Source of the DNA: Gemmatimonadales bacterium
GTDB taxonomy: Bacteria > Gemmatimonadota > Gemmatimonadetes > Gemmatimonadales > GWC2-71-9
Reading direction: 5' to 3'
Assembly (NCBI GenBank): GCA_025935545.1
Contig: JAICVB010000004.1
Span: 1-34,291 of the forward strand
DNA length: 34,291 bases
Shown here: positions 1 through 9,273 of the stretch, piece by piece
Position numbering within the stretch: position 1 is the stretch's first letter
How the letters are laid out: the number at the start of each line of letters is the position of its first letter
Made by a program: the position numbers and the translations under genes
The notes under the pieces: model-generated
Seen by the model: only the letters and a program-made list of their open reading frames with translations
What the model was told of the DNA's origin: nothing
Database searches by the model: none

Positions 1-1239
1 CCTGGGCACACCCTGGTCACCGCCCCGGAGATTCTCTTCTTCTGGGTCGCTCGGATGATCATGGCGGGCGCCAAGTTCTTGGGGAAGGAACCGTTCACCA
101 CGGTCTACCTGACCGGAACGGTTCGCGACACCCTTCACCGCAAGATGTCGAAGTCACTGGGCAACGGGATCGATCCCCTCGACGTGGTCGAACGCTACGG
201 GGCGGACGCGCTCCGCTACACCATCCTCTCCGGGATGGCGGTCGGGACCGACCTGATCCTCGACCCGGGTGACCTCGAGTCCTCCTTCGCCGCGGGCCGG
301 AACTTCGCGAACAAGCTCTGGAACGCCGGGCGCTTCATCCTCGCGAGCCTCGACGGGCCGACGCGGCCTCTCGCCGGCCGGCACGTCGGGGCGATCCGCC
401 GCGAGGAGCTGGCGCTGGCCGACCGCTGGATCATCGCGCGCTGCGACGCCACCGTGCTCGAGGCGACCGACGCGTACGAGCGCTTCCGTCTCAACGACGC
501 CGCCGCCGCGATCTACCGCTTCCTCTGGAGCGACCTGGCCGACTGGTACATCGAGCAGATCAAGCCCCGGCTCTACGGGGATGTGCCGGGCGGCGACGTC
601 GCGCGCTCGGTGGCGGCCGGCGTGTTCGACGTTGCGCTCCGGCTGCTGCACCCGATCATGCCGTTCATCACCGAAGCCCTCTGGAGCCGCCTCCCGGGCC
701 GCGGAGCGGACGCCACCATCGTCACCGCGCGCTGGCCGCAGCCGGACCCGCGCGCGGTGGATGCCGAGGCCGTGCAGCGATTCGAGCTGGTGCAGGAGCT
801 GGTGGGGGCCGTCCGGGCCATCCGGGCGGAGTACGGGGTGCAGCCGGGTCAGCAGGTGCGGGCGACGGTGACCCCCGAGTCGGACGCCGCGCGCGCCGCC
901 TTCGCCGCCGAGCGCGGCACGATCCTTCGGCTCGCGCGCCTGGCCTCCCTCGCCGTCGAGGCCGGCGAAGGCGTCGGCGGGACGGCGGTGCTGAGCGACG
1001 GCAGCGTCGTCTTCGTCGCGCTGGGCGATGCGATCGACGTGGAGCGCGAGTGCCGGCGGCTCGGCGACGAGATCACGCGGCTGGGCCAGCTCGTCGAGGG
1101 CCAGCAACGGAAGCTCGGCAATGCGCAGTTCACGAGCCGGGCGCCCGCCGACGTGGTCGAGCGCGAGCGCGAGAAGCTCGCGAGCTGGAGCGAGCAGGCC
1201 GCGCGGCTGGGCGAGAGGCGCGCCCTGCTCGGGTGCTGA
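1..1239 (+). CDS. valS: Valine--tRNA ligase, C-terminal part (5' end outside window)
   Basis: Class I aminoacyl-tRNA synthetase that charges tRNA-Val in the cytoplasm. The frame is open from base 1, with WVARMIMAG-type residues already present before the first internal Met at 55, so the gene begins upstream and about 412 residues are visible. The KMSKS loop is intact at 142-156 and is followed by the typical GNGIDPLDVVERYGADALR stretch. The anticodon-binding helical domain comes next (around residues 130-250 of the visible part). The last ~65 residues form the charged coiled-coil arm characteristic of ValS, which contacts the tRNA. The TGA stop at 1237-1239 lies inside the start region of the next gene, which suggests co-translation. 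The identification is secure; only the HIGH motif and editing domain are missing, because they lie outside the window. Confidence 0.97.
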   Translation, partial: PGHTLVTAPEILFFWVARMIMAGAKFLGKEPFTTVYLTGTVRDTLHRKMSKSLGNGIDPLDVVERYGADALRYTILSGMAVGTDLILDPGDLESSFAAGRNFANKLWNAGRFILASLDGPTRPLAGRHVGAIRREELALADRWIIARCDATVLEATDAYERFRLNDAAAAIYRFLWSDLADWYIEQIKPRLYGDVPGGDVARSVAAGVFDVALRLLHPIMPFITEALWSRLPGRGADATIVTARWPQPDPRAVDAEAVQRFELVQELVGAVRAIRAEYGVQPGQQVRATVTPESDAARAAFAAERGTILRLARLASLAVEAGEGVGGTAVLSDGSVVFVALGDAIDVERECRRLGDEITRLGQLVEGQQRKLGNAQFTSRAPADVVEREREKLASWSEQAARLGERRALLGC

Positions 1240-2552
1240 GCCGCCGGTCCGTCCGCGCCGGCGCCGTCGCGCTGGGATTGCTCCTCGGCTGCGCCAAGAT
1301 CGAGGCGCCCCCGGGCGCGCCCCCCGATGCGGCCGCCCCGCGGCTCCTCGGGACCTCGCCCGACTCCCTTGCCGTGATGCCCGGCTTCAGCGGTGAGGTG
1401 ACCTTCACCTTCGACGAGGTGATCTCGGAGGGGAGCGTCCCGAGCCAGGGAACGGGAACCAGCGATCTGGAGCGGCTGGTGATCCTGTCACCCACCACGC
1501 GACCGCCCGTCGTGCGGTGGCACCGCGACCGCATCACGGTGCGCCCGCGCGAAGGCTGGGTGGCCAACCGCGTGTACCGAGTCCAGCTCCTCCCCGGCGT
1601 GAGCGACCTCCGGAACAACCGCCAGCAGGGCGGCGGCGCCATCGTGACGTTCACGACCGGTGCGCCGCGGCCGACGCTGACCCTGGAGGGAGCGGCACAG
1701 GACTGGGTCGCCGGCCGCGCTGCGGCGGGCGCGCTGATCGAGGCCGTGCACGCCCCCGACAGCCTGGTGTACCGCGCGCTCGCGGACTCGAGCGGTGACT
1801 TCCAGCTGGGTCCCCTGCCGGCGGGCGCCTACACCGTCTTCGCGACGATCGACCAGAACCACAACATGGTCCGCGACCCGCGCGAGGCGTTCGACTCGGC
1901 CCATGTAGCGGCGGGGGCGACGAGCGCGGGGACGCTCTGGGCCTTCCCGCACGACACCGTCGGACCGCGCATCCAGACGATCGCGGTGCTCGACAGCGCG
2001 TCCGCCAGCGTCACGGTGTCCCAGCCGCTCGACCCGGCGCAGCGCCTCACGCCCGCCGACGTGTCCGTACGCCTCCTGCCCGACTCCTCGCCGGTCGCGG
2101 TCCGGTCCCTGCTCCCCCCCGAGGCGGACGACAGCGCCTTCGGCCGGCGCGCCGACACGACGGGCCGCGCGGACACCGCGCGCCGGGCCGACACCACGAG
2201 CCGAGCCGACTCGAGTCGTCGGCGACAGCCCCCGGCCGCGAAGCCCGCCGACACCCCGGCGCGGGCCCGCGCGGACTCGACCCGCCGGCCGGCGCGGCCG
2301 GTGCTCGCTACCCGGCTCACCCTCAGGATCGTCGGCCGGTGGACGCCGGGTGCCCGCTATGTCGTGACGATCCGAGGGCTCCGGAACGTGAATGGCGTCG
2401 CCGCCGACGCCACGGCTGGTGTTGCCGTGCCCGCCGCGCCGAAGCCGGTCGCTCCGCCGGACAGCACCGGCGCCGCGACATCACCGCCCGACAGCACGGG
2501 GGTGCGTCCCGCCGCTCGCGACACCACGCCAGCCCGCCCCGCGCCGCGGTGA
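1233..2552 (+). CDS. Ig-like (SbsA/Big_5-type) lipoprotein with RADT-rich linker
   Basis: Predicted envelope lipoprotein of 439 residues. The GTG start at 1233 is chosen because it is followed by an Arg-containing n-region, a hydrophobic stretch and an LLLGC lipobox with Cys20; the open frame upstream of it is only valS shadow. Residues ~35-140 look like a bacterial Ig-like domain (the pattern 'F.FDE.I' followed by 'R..V.LLPG.'). Residues ~145-220 resemble a carboxypeptidase-regulatory/SpaA-type beta domain (SSGDFQLGPLPAGAYTV, then DQNHN, suggesting calcium binding). A low-complexity Arg/Ala/Asp/Thr/Ser/Pro linker at ~300-365 interrupts a second Ig-like half, and the C-terminus is Pro/Thr rich. 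It overlaps valS by 7 bases and its TGA overlaps the selA GTG. The function is unknown; a surface or periplasmic structural role is inferred. Confidence 0.85.
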   Translation: MLSRRSVRAGAVALGLLLGCAKIEAPPGAPPDAAAPRLLGTSPDSLAVMPGFSGEVTFTFDEVISEGSVPSQGTGTSDLERLVILSPTTRPPVVRWHRDRITVRPREGWVANRVYRVQLLPGVSDLRNNRQQGGGAIVTFTTGAPRPTLTLEGAAQDWVAGRAAAGALIEAVHAPDSLVYRALADSSGDFQLGPLPAGAYTVFATIDQNHNMVRDPREAFDSAHVAAGATSAGTLWAFPHDTVGPRIQTIAVLDSASASVTVSQPLDPAQRLTPADVSVRLLPDSSPVAVRSLLPPEADDSAFGRRADTTGRADTARRADTTSRADSSRRRQPPAAKPADTPARARADSTRRPARPVLATRLTLRIVGRWTPGARYVVTIRGLRNVNGVAADATAGVAVPAAPKPVAPPDSTGAATSPPDSTGVRPAARDTTPARPAPR

Positions 2553-3886
2553 CCGACCCTCGGCGGAGCCTTCCGTCGGTGGATGCGCTCCAGCGGGATC
2601 CCCGCGTGCTCGCCGCCATCCGCGAGACGATCGCGGCGGCGCGACGCAGTCGGGCCGGGCCACCCCCCAACTGGGCCTCGGAAGTCGCCGAGCGGTATCG
2701 GCGCGCGAGTGACCCGTCGCTGCGCCCGGTGCTCAACGCCACCGGCGTGGTGCTGCACACGAACCTGGGACGCGCGCCGCTCGCGCGTCAGGCCGTTGAC
2801 GCCATGGTCGCGGTCGCCGCCGGCTACAGCTCCCTCGAGTTCGATCTCCCGTCGGGCTCGCGCGGCCGGCGCAGCGAGCACGCCCGCGCCATCCTCCGCC
2901 GCCTCACGGGCGCCGAGGATGCGCTGGTGGTGAACAACGCGGCGGGCGCGCTGGTCCTGGCGCTCGATGCGCTCGGCCAGGGAGGCGAGATCGCGGTTTC
3001 CCGCGGCGAGCTGATCGAAATCGGCGGCTCCTTCCGCATTCCCGACATCCTGGCGCGAAGCGGCGCCCGCCTCCACGAGATCGGCACCACCAACCGCACC
3101 CACCTCGATGACTACGCCCGCGCGCTCCGGCACGGGGTGCGCGCCCTGCTGATCGTCCACCGCTCGAATTTCGCCCAGCGCGGGTTCGTGGCGACGCCAG
3201 AGCCGCGCGCGATCGCGGAGCTCGCGCGCGCGGCGGGTGTCCCCTGCATCCATGATCTCGGAAGCGGGCTGCTGGCCGATCTCTCCCCCGCCGGGCTGAC
3301 GGGCGAGCCGAGGATTCCCGACGCCGTGGCGGCCGGAGCCGACATCGTCATCTTCAGCGGAGACAAGCTGCTGGGAGGCCCGCAGGCGGGATGCATGGTC
3401 GGCGCGAGCGCCGCGATCGGCCGCTGCCGCGAGAGTCCCTTCGCGCGCGCCGTCCGGGCCGACAAGCTCACGCTCGCGGCGCTGGGGGCGACGCTCCGGC
3501 TCTATGAGGGTGGCGCCGACGCGCTCCGGGAGATTCCGGTCCTGGCGATGCTCCTCGCCGCGCCGGCGGAGCTGGAGCTTCGGGCGCGCGAGCTGGCGGG
3601 GTGTTGCCCGCGGTCGCTCAGGACCGAGCTCGTCCCCGGCTCGTCCGCGGTTGGTGGCGGGGCCTTTCCCGATGCGCAGCTCCCCACCACCCTCGTGGCC
3701 CTGAGCCACGAAACGCTCGGAGCCGAAGCGCTGGCGCTTCGGCTCCGCACCGGTGACCCGGCGATGGTGGCGCGAGTGGGCGGCGGCCGCGTTCTCCTCG
3801 ATCCGCGCACCCTGGCCCTGGAGGACTTCCCGGCGGCCGCGGCGGCGCTGGCCGCCGCCGCCGAGCCGGGCGACCTGCCTCAGTAG
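2549..3886 (+). CDS. selA: L-seryl-tRNA(Sec) selenium transferase
   Basis: PLP-dependent enzyme that converts Ser-tRNA(Sec) to Sec-tRNA(Sec) with selenophosphate, in the cytoplasm; needed for selenoprotein synthesis. The 445 residues compare with ~463 in E. coli. The order of conserved blocks matches true SelA rather than the shorter SelA-like lyases: an N-terminal LPSVDALQRDP segment, LNATGVVLHTNLGRAPLA, LVVNNAAGALVLAL, VSRGELIEIGGSFRIPDI, EIGTTNRTH, and IFSGDKLLGGPQAG. The PLP lysine in the last block is about K273. The GTG start at 2549 forms a GTGA overlap with the preceding lipoprotein stop, indicating translational coupling. No selB, selD or tRNA-Sec is in the window, so they would have to lie elsewhere. 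The gene ends convergently, overlapping the next minus-strand gene by 7 bases. Confidence 0.95.
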   Translation: MTDPRRSLPSVDALQRDPRVLAAIRETIAAARRSRAGPPPNWASEVAERYRRASDPSLRPVLNATGVVLHTNLGRAPLARQAVDAMVAVAAGYSSLEFDLPSGSRGRRSEHARAILRRLTGAEDALVVNNAAGALVLALDALGQGGEIAVSRGELIEIGGSFRIPDILARSGARLHEIGTTNRTHLDDYARALRHGVRALLIVHRSNFAQRGFVATPEPRAIAELARAAGVPCIHDLGSGLLADLSPAGLTGEPRIPDAVAAGADIVIFSGDKLLGGPQAGCMVGASAAIGRCRESPFARAVRADKLTLAALGATLRLYEGGADALREIPVLAMLLAAPAELELRARELAGCCPRSLRTELVPGSSAVGGGAFPDAQLPTTLVALSHETLGAEALALRLRTGDPAMVARVGGGRVLLDPRTLALEDFPAAAAALAAAAEPGDLPQ

Positions 3887-4704
3887 GTGAAGGTTCCCAC
3901 CTCGGCCGGCGGGTTGGCGCTGTTGAGCCCGACGAACGAGCCGCTGAACGTCTTCGGGTCATGGCCCGCCATCTGGACCGTCACCACGTAGTCCGACCGG
4001 GCGACGCCGCAGTCGTCGTAGTAGTGCACCACCACCCGGTAGGTGCCGTGCGGTGCCTGGCCGACGGGCCAGACGATGTTCTCGTTGTTCACGTTGTCGA
4101 TGGAGCAGGCGGGGTTCGAGTCGAGGTCGAGCGTCCCGCCGCTCGCCGCCGTCAGGTTGCCGTAGTACACCTCTTCCCCACTCGGATCGAAGACGTGGAG
4201 GTCCACGTCGCTGGCGCCGGTCCACGACACGCTTACCTGGACGTCGCCGGTGCCGACGTGGGTGACGCGGATGTTCTGCGTCCCGTACGCGCCCAGCGCG
4301 CCGCCGCTCATCACCGCGTACCGGATCTGGAAGGTGCTCGCCGTCAGGCTCGGCGCCATGCTCACCACCACATCGGCGGCGGGCACGTCGCCCGGAAGGG
4401 TCAGCTCCCAGTAGTTCTCGAAGCCGGGGATCGCGACGATGACCGTGTTGTAGGCCTGCCCCGCGGATACGGTCACCTGCGAGCTGCCGCCGTTCACCAC
4501 GCTGCCGATGCCGGTGATCGTCGCCGCGTTCCCGGTGCCGCCCGCGGGGGCCGGCCCGGTGCGGAGCACGGCCTGGATGGTGCCATCGGCGTTGGAGACC
4601 CGGGGCAGCAGGTCTTCGATGAGAAGGCCGGGGCCCAGCTGCTTCGGCGACTCACAGCTCATCAGCGCGACCGCGGTCGCGACGGTCAGGATCCTCGCCC
4701 GCAT
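3880..4704 (-). CDS. DUF2135/YfaP-type lipoprotein
   Basis: Predicted lipoprotein of 274 residues. The ATG at 4704 is preferred over the upstream in-frame ATG at 4815 because it gives a clean signal peptide with an LMSC lipobox (Cys17) and has a GGAG about 8 bases upstream. The N-terminal half is a beta-rich region of unclear family. From about residue 155 the sequence matches the DUF2135/YfaP pattern: SWTGASDVDLHVFDPSGEEV, YYGN, LDLDSN, a Cys-containing stretch before ENIVW, then PHGTYRVVVHYYDDCG. Such domains are usually periplasmic or secreted and of unknown biochemical role. The two conserved Cys may form a disulfide. It is transcribed divergently from purN and convergently with selA, so it is probably monocistronic. 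Confidence 0.85.
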   Translation of the reverse strand: MRARILTVATAVALMSCESPKQLGPGLLIEDLLPRVSNADGTIQAVLRTGPAPAGGTGNAATITGIGSVVNGGSSQVTVSAGQAYNTVIVAIPGFENYWELTLPGDVPAADVVVSMAPSLTASTFQIRYAVMSGGALGAYGTQNIRVTHVGTGDVQVSVSWTGASDVDLHVFDPSGEEVYYGNLTAASGGTLDLDSNPACSIDNVNNENIVWPVGQAPHGTYRVVVHYYDDCGVARSDYVVTVQMAGHDPKTFSGSFVGLNSANPPAEVGTFTY

Positions 4705-4921
4705 GAGGTTGCTCCAGGTATGGCCGGAAGGGCACGGAATGTCGGGTATGCCGCACGGAACGCGCGCGGAAAATGCAACCATCGTGCCCCCGGTCGCGTG
4801 CCGCTGAACAGCCATCCCATGTTGGACTTACGCCGCCTGCTTCATGTGCCTTGTCCGACCCCCCTCTTGGCAAACCGCCAGCGCTAGGCGAATCCCCGCC
4901 CCTCCGTTAGCTTTTCCGGCC
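4705..4921. promoter_or_regulatory. Divergent intergenic region between DUF2135 lipoprotein and purN
   Basis: These 217 bases separate two divergently transcribed genes and must hold both promoters. A TTGGCA hexamer at 4867-4872 resembles a -35 box toward purN, but no convincing -10 is seen at 16-18 bases from it. No riboswitch-like fold was recognised by reading. The location is secure, but no element is assigned. Confidence 0.4.
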
Positions 4922-5527
4922 ATGCCACTGCGGGTAGCCGTCTGCATCTCGGGACGCGGCAGCAATCTCACGGCGCTGCTCGACGCCCTCGACACCGGCG
5001 CGCCCGCGCGGGTCGTCCTGGTGCTCAGCGATCGCCCGGACGCCGGCGGTCTCGCGCTCGCGCGCGGGCGCGGCGTCGCGACGCACGTGCTGGCTGACTA
5101 CGCGAGCGCCGCCGAATGGCTCGGCGTGCTCGAAAGCGCCTCCGCCGGGCTCATCGTGCTGGCCGGGTTCCTGCGCCTCGTGCCGGCCCCGGTCGTGGCG
5201 CGCTATCGGAATCGCATCATCAACGTGCATCCGGCGCTCCTGCCGGCGTTCGGCGGACCGGGGATGTACGGCATGCGGGTCCACCGCGCCGTGCTCGCGA
5301 GCGGCGCCCGCGAATCGGGCGCCACGGTGCACCTGGTGGACGAGGTGTACGATCGCGGGCCCATCCTCGCGCAGGCGCGGGTCCCCGTGGAGGCTGACGA
5401 CTCGCCCGAGCGGCTCGCCGCCCGCGTCCTCGAGGCGGAGCACCGCCTCCTTCCCGCCGTCGTGCTCGCGGCCGCCGACGCCGGACATCCCGTCCCCCTC
5501 CCCTCTGCCCTGGAGCTATCACGGTGA
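4922..5527 (+). CDS. purN: Phosphoribosylglycinamide formyltransferase (10-formyl-THF dependent)
   Basis: Catalyses the third step of purine synthesis, transferring a formyl group from 10-formyltetrahydrofolate to GAR, in the cytoplasm. It has 201 residues (family usually 190-215). Visible signatures are the N-terminal VAVCISGRGSNLTALLDA phosphate-binding loop and LAGFLRLV. The catalytic block INVHPALLPAFGG contains Asn101 and His103, and the catalytic Asp lies in the VDEVYDRGP stretch near residue 140. The ATG at 4922 is chosen because the conserved MPLRVAV start follows directly; the open frame upstream is non-homologous. purH starts 10 bases after the stop, so the two consecutive purine enzymes form an operon. 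Confidence 0.96.
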   Translation: MPLRVAVCISGRGSNLTALLDALDTGAPARVVLVLSDRPDAGGLALARGRGVATHVLADYASAAEWLGVLESASAGLIVLAGFLRLVPAPVVARYRNRIINVHPALLPAFGGPGMYGMRVHRAVLASGARESGATVHLVDEVYDRGPILAQARVPVEADDSPERLAARVLEAEHRLLPAVVLAAADAGHPVPLPSALELSR

Positions 5528-5537
5528 AGGAATCGGC

Positions 5538-7067
5538 ATGCCGCGTGCCCTGATCTCGGTCAGTGACAAGCGCGGCATCGTCAGCTTCGCGCAGGCCCTG
5601 GCCGCGCTTGGCTGGGAGCTCGTCTCGACCGGCGGCACCGCCGCCGCGCTCCGCTCGGCGGGGGTGGACGTCATGGCGGTCGAGCAGGTGACGGGATTCC
5701 CCGAGGTGCTCGACGGCCGCCTCAAGACCCTGCACCCGATGATCCACGGCGGCCTCCTGGCACGGCGGGACCTGCCGGAGCATCGCGCGGCGATGGCGGA
5801 GCATGGCATCGCGGCCATCGACCTCGTGGCGGTGAACCTCTATCCGTTCCAGCTCACCGTGGCGCGGCCGGGAGTCAGTCTCGAGGTGGCGCTCGACAAC
5901 ATCGACATCGGCGGCCCGTCGATGCTGCGGTCCGCCGCGAAGAACCACGAGTTCGTCATCCCGATCGTGGATCCCACGGACTACGAGCCGATCCTGCAGC
6001 TGCTGCGCGAGGGCGGGGTGCCGATCGAGCGCCGGCGCGAGCTCGCCGCCAAGGTCTTCGCGCACACGTCGGAATACGACAGCGCCATCGCCGGCTTCCT
6101 CACCCCGCGCGAGGACGGCCTGCCGAGCCGGATCGGCCTCTCGATGGAGCGGCTCGAGGCGCTCCGCTACGGCGAGAATCCGACGCAGCGCGCGGCCCTC
6201 TACGTCACCGAGGAGCCGCGCGGGATGCGCGACCTCGTGCAGCGCCAGGGGAAGGAGCTCTCCTTCAACAACCTGCTCGACATCGACGCCGCCATGGCCA
6301 CGGTGGCCAACTGGCCCGCGCGTCCCGCCTGCGCGATCATCAAGCACACGACGCCCTGCGGGCTCGCGGTCGCGGGAAGCGCCGCAGACGCCTTCCGCCG
6401 CGCCCGCGCCACCGATCCGGTCTCCGCGTTCGGCTCGGTGATTGCGTTCAACACCGTGGTGGACCAGGCGACGGCGTCCGCGATGAGCGACCTCTTCGTC
6501 GAGGTGGTGGCGGCGCCGTCGTTCCACGAGGAGGCACTCGCCGTCTTCGCCGCCCGGAAGAACCTGCGCGTCATCGAGCTTCCCGTGGGCCGCGCGGCCG
6601 GCGCCCTCGACTACAAGCGCGTCCGGGGCGGCTTCCTGGTGCAGGATGCCTTCGTCTTCGATCCATCCGAGGAGGGCTGGAAGGTGGCCACCGCCCGTGC
6701 GCCGACCGAGCAGGAGTGGAGCGACCTCCGCTTCGCGTGGGCCGGCGTCGGGATGGTGAAGTCGAACGCCATCCTCCTCGTCCGCGACGAGATGGCGATC
6801 GGCATCGGGGCCGGCCAGATGAGCCGGGTGGACAGCGCGTTCATGGCCGTCCACAAGGCCCGGCGCCAGGGGCACGCGACCGAGGGCAGCGTCCTCGCAT
6901 CCGACGCCTACTTCCCGTTTGCCGACGGCGTGGATGAGGCCGCCGCGGCGGGGGTGACCGCCATCATCCAGCCCGGCGGCTCGATCCGCGACGCTGAGGT
7001 GATCGCCGCGGCCGACCGCCACCGGATCGCGATGGTGCTGACCGGCCGTCGCCAGTTCCGCCACTGA
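5538..7067 (+). CDS. purH: Bifunctional AICAR transformylase / IMP cyclohydrolase
   Basis: Performs the last two steps of de novo IMP synthesis: AICAR formylation with 10-formyl-THF, then ring closure. It has 509 residues, close to the usual 510-530. The N-terminal MGS-like cyclohydrolase domain (1 to ~195) shows [53 protein letters not shown] and NLYPF. The transformylase domain shows [13 protein letters not shown], the catalytic Lys-His pair K269-H270 in [17 protein letters not shown], and the C-terminal [12 protein letters not shown] and QMSRVDS blocks. An AAGGA-like ribosome site lies just upstream of the ATG. It follows purN by 10 bases and precedes a DUF2723 membrane protein by 13 bases. 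Confidence 0.97.
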   Translation: MPRALISVSDKRGIVSFAQALAALGWELVSTGGTAAALRSAGVDVMAVEQVTGFPEVLDGRLKTLHPMIHGGLLARRDLPEHRAAMAEHGIAAIDLVAVNLYPFQLTVARPGVSLEVALDNIDIGGPSMLRSAAKNHEFVIPIVDPTDYEPILQLLREGGVPIERRRELAAKVFAHTSEYDSAIAGFLTPREDGLPSRIGLSMERLEALRYGENPTQRAALYVTEEPRGMRDLVQRQGKELSFNNLLDIDAAMATVANWPARPACAIIKHTTPCGLAVAGSAADAFRRARATDPVSAFGSVIAFNTVVDQATASAMSDLFVEVVAAPSFHEEALAVFAARKNLRVIELPVGRAAGALDYKRVRGGFLVQDAFVFDPSEEGWKVATARAPTEQEWSDLRFAWAGVGMVKSNAILLVRDEMAIGIGAGQMSRVDSAFMAVHKARRQGHATEGSVLASDAYFPFADGVDEAAAAGVTAIIQPGGSIRDAEVIAAADRHRIAMVLTGRRQFRH

Positions 7068-7080
7068 GTCCAGCGAGCCC

Positions 7081-9261
7081 ATGAGCGCACCGTCCCTCTC
7101 CGTCCGGCGCGATCCGCCGCCCTACCTGGCCGCGCTGATCGTCAGCCTGGTCGTCTTCGTGGTGTACGTCCTGACCCTCTCGCCCACGACGGCGTTCTGG
7201 GACACCTCCGAGTACATCGCGGCGGCCAAGGTGCTGGGCATTCCGCACCCGCCGGGCAACCCGCTCTTCACCCTCCTCGCGCACGTCTGGGGGCTCCTTC
7301 CGCTCGCCGCGTCCTACGCCGAACGGATCAACCTGTTCGCGGCGGTCACCAGCGCGGCCACGGCCGGACTCTGGTTCCTGGTCGCGGAGCGCTGGCTGCA
7401 GCCGGTGGTGGCGGTCCGCTGGGCGCGGCTCGCGTCCGCGGCGGCCGGCGTGGCCGTCGGGGCCTTCTCGTGGACGGTCTGGAACCAGTCCACCGTGAAC
7501 GAGAAGGTGTACACGGTGTCGCTGCTCTCGGTCGCGCTGGTGATGTGGCTCGTGGTGCACTGGGCCGACGACGAGGCGGGGCCACACCGCGACCGCTGGC
7601 TCGTGCTCATCGCCTACGTGCTCGCCCTGACCTCGACCAACCACATGATGGGCGTGCTGGCGACGCCGGCCGTCGTCATCTACGCGCTCTGGACCGACTG
7701 GCGCGCCTTCACGCGGCCGCGCGTACTGGCGGGCATCCTGGTCGCGGTGCTGGTCGGGATCTCGCTCAACTACATCTACCTCCCGATGCGCGCGGGCCAG
7801 TTCCCCGCGATCAACGAGGGCGAGCCCATCGGGTTCTTCAGCAAGCCGCTCCTCGATGTGCTCAACCGGGTACAGTACGGCAAGCCGCCGGTCTACGTCC
7901 GGCAGGCGGACTTCATCTCCCAGATCAGCAACTACCTGCAGTACTTCAGCTGGCAGTTCGGCCGCGACTGGGCCGGCGTGCGGAATGCCGCCGCGGTCGT
8001 CTTCGCGGCGCTCGGCCTCTGGGGACTGGTGGCGCTGTGGCGGCGGGACCGGCGGGCGGGGCTCGCGGCGGCGGCGATGCTCGGGACCCTGAGCCTGGCA
8101 CTCGTGACCTACCTGAACTTCAAGTACGGCTACTCGCAGCATCCGGAGATCCCGCAGGACCTCCACGAGGTGCGCGAGCGCGACTACTTCTTCATCGCGT
8201 CGTTCTCGTATTTCGGCGTGCTGGTGGCGGTCGGCTTCGGCGCGCTGCTCCAGAGCATCGTCGCCCTCCTCCGGGACCGCGGAACGCCCGCCAGCCGGTG
8301 GGCGCTGGCCACGCCGGTCCTGGCGCTGGCACTGGTGCCGCTCCTCGGCAACCGGATCACGGCCAGCCGCGCCAACGAATACCTGGCCCGCAACTTTGCG
8401 ATCGACCTGCTGGAGTCCGTCGAGCCCTATGGCGTGCTCATCACGGCGGGTGACAACGACACCTTCCCGCTCTGGTATGCGCAGGAAGTGGAGGGCGTGC
8501 GCCGCGACGTGACGCTCGCCAACCTGTCGCTCATGAATACCGACTGGCACCTGCGCCAGATCCGGCGGCGGGTCACGCCGACCTTCGACCCCGCCGCCGC
8601 CGCGCCCCTCTGGCGCCCGACACCGACCGAGGAAACCGGCCGCGCCCTCACCGACTCGTCCACGGCCGGCCTTGCGGCGCGATCCGCCGTCCGGTGGCCC
8701 AAGCCGACCACGCCACCCTTCTCGCTCACCGAGGCGCAGCTCGACAGCCTGCCCGAGGTGCAGCCGGTGCAGAAGAACAGCGGCCTCAAGCTCGACAGCC
8801 TCGAGATCGCCTTCGGTACCGACTACCTGGAGCGCAAGGATTTTGCCGCGATCTTCCTGATCAAGGACAACCTGCGCAAGCGGCCGATCTACTTCGCCTG
8901 GAGCGATGGCGGGTACCCCGACCAGACCCTGGGCCTCACGGCGTACCTCGTGAGCACCGGGCTCGTGCGGAAGCTGATGCCCGCCCCGGTCGTCCCCAGC
9001 GATTCGGTGGTGCTGTCGCAGGGGCTCGGCTACGTCAACGTGCCCCGGAGCGAGCGCCTCATGTGGGACGTGTATCACTGGAAGAGCGCCGCGCGGGCGC
9101 GACCGCGCGGGTGGGTGGATCCCCCGTCGGCATCGATCCTCTCGCTCTATGCGGTCATCTACGGGGGGATGGGCGACCTGCTCAACCAGAAGGGACGTCA
9201 CGCCGAAGCGATGCGTGCGGATTCGATCTCGAAGGCGGTGATGGCGAACATCGACCGCTGA
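7081..9261 (+). CDS. DUF2723 (TMEM260-like) polytopic membrane protein, putative GT-C glycosyltransferase
   Basis: Integral membrane protein of 726 residues. The N-terminal ~430 residues hold about ten hydrophobic segments. After the first helix an acidic motif (D41 and E44, in [12 protein letters not shown]) and the [16 protein letters not shown] block are the hallmark of DUF2723; such acidic residues in the first outer loop are typical of GT-C enzymes. The soluble C-terminal part contains [25 protein letters not shown] and NLSLMNTDW, conserved in the bacterial DUF2723 family. The eukaryotic relative TMEM260 has been reported as a protein O-mannosyltransferase. By analogy this protein may transfer a lipid-linked sugar to exported proteins, but the substrate is unknown. 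It starts 13 bases after purH, probably in the same transcript. Confidence 0.88.
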   Translation: MSAPSLSVRRDPPPYLAALIVSLVVFVVYVLTLSPTTAFWDTSEYIAAAKVLGIPHPPGNPLFTLLAHVWGLLPLAASYAERINLFAAVTSAATAGLWFLVAERWLQPVVAVRWARLASAAAGVAVGAFSWTVWNQSTVNEKVYTVSLLSVALVMWLVVHWADDEAGPHRDRWLVLIAYVLALTSTNHMMGVLATPAVVIYALWTDWRAFTRPRVLAGILVAVLVGISLNYIYLPMRAGQFPAINEGEPIGFFSKPLLDVLNRVQYGKPPVYVRQADFISQISNYLQYFSWQFGRDWAGVRNAAAVVFAALGLWGLVALWRRDRRAGLAAAAMLGTLSLALVTYLNFKYGYSQHPEIPQDLHEVRERDYFFIASFSYFGVLVAVGFGALLQSIVALLRDRGTPASRWALATPVLALALVPLLGNRITASRANEYLARNFAIDLLESVEPYGVLITAGDNDTFPLWYAQEVEGVRRDVTLANLSLMNTDWHLRQIRRRVTPTFDPAAAAPLWRPTPTEETGRALTDSSTAGLAARSAVRWPKPTTPPFSLTEAQLDSLPEVQPVQKNSGLKLDSLEIAFGTDYLERKDFAAIFLIKDNLRKRPIYFAWSDGGYPDQTLGLTAYLVSTGLVRKLMPAPVVPSDSVVLSQGLGYVNVPRSERLMWDVYHWKSAARARPRGWVDPPSASILSLYAVIYGGMGDLLNQKGRHAEAMRADSISKAVMANIDR

Positions 9262-9273
9262 AGCAGGCCGCCC

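Noticed and set aside
154-1107. 317-residue minus-strand open frame opposite valS
   Set aside because: ValS motifs (KMSKS, C-terminal arm) prove the plus strand; the antisense product has no recognisable domain.
6964-9201. 745-residue open frame on the minus strand opposite the DUF2723 gene
   Set aside because: The plus strand encodes a clear family protein with membrane helices; the antisense translation is Arg/Glu/His-rich low complexity typical of GC-rich shadow frames.
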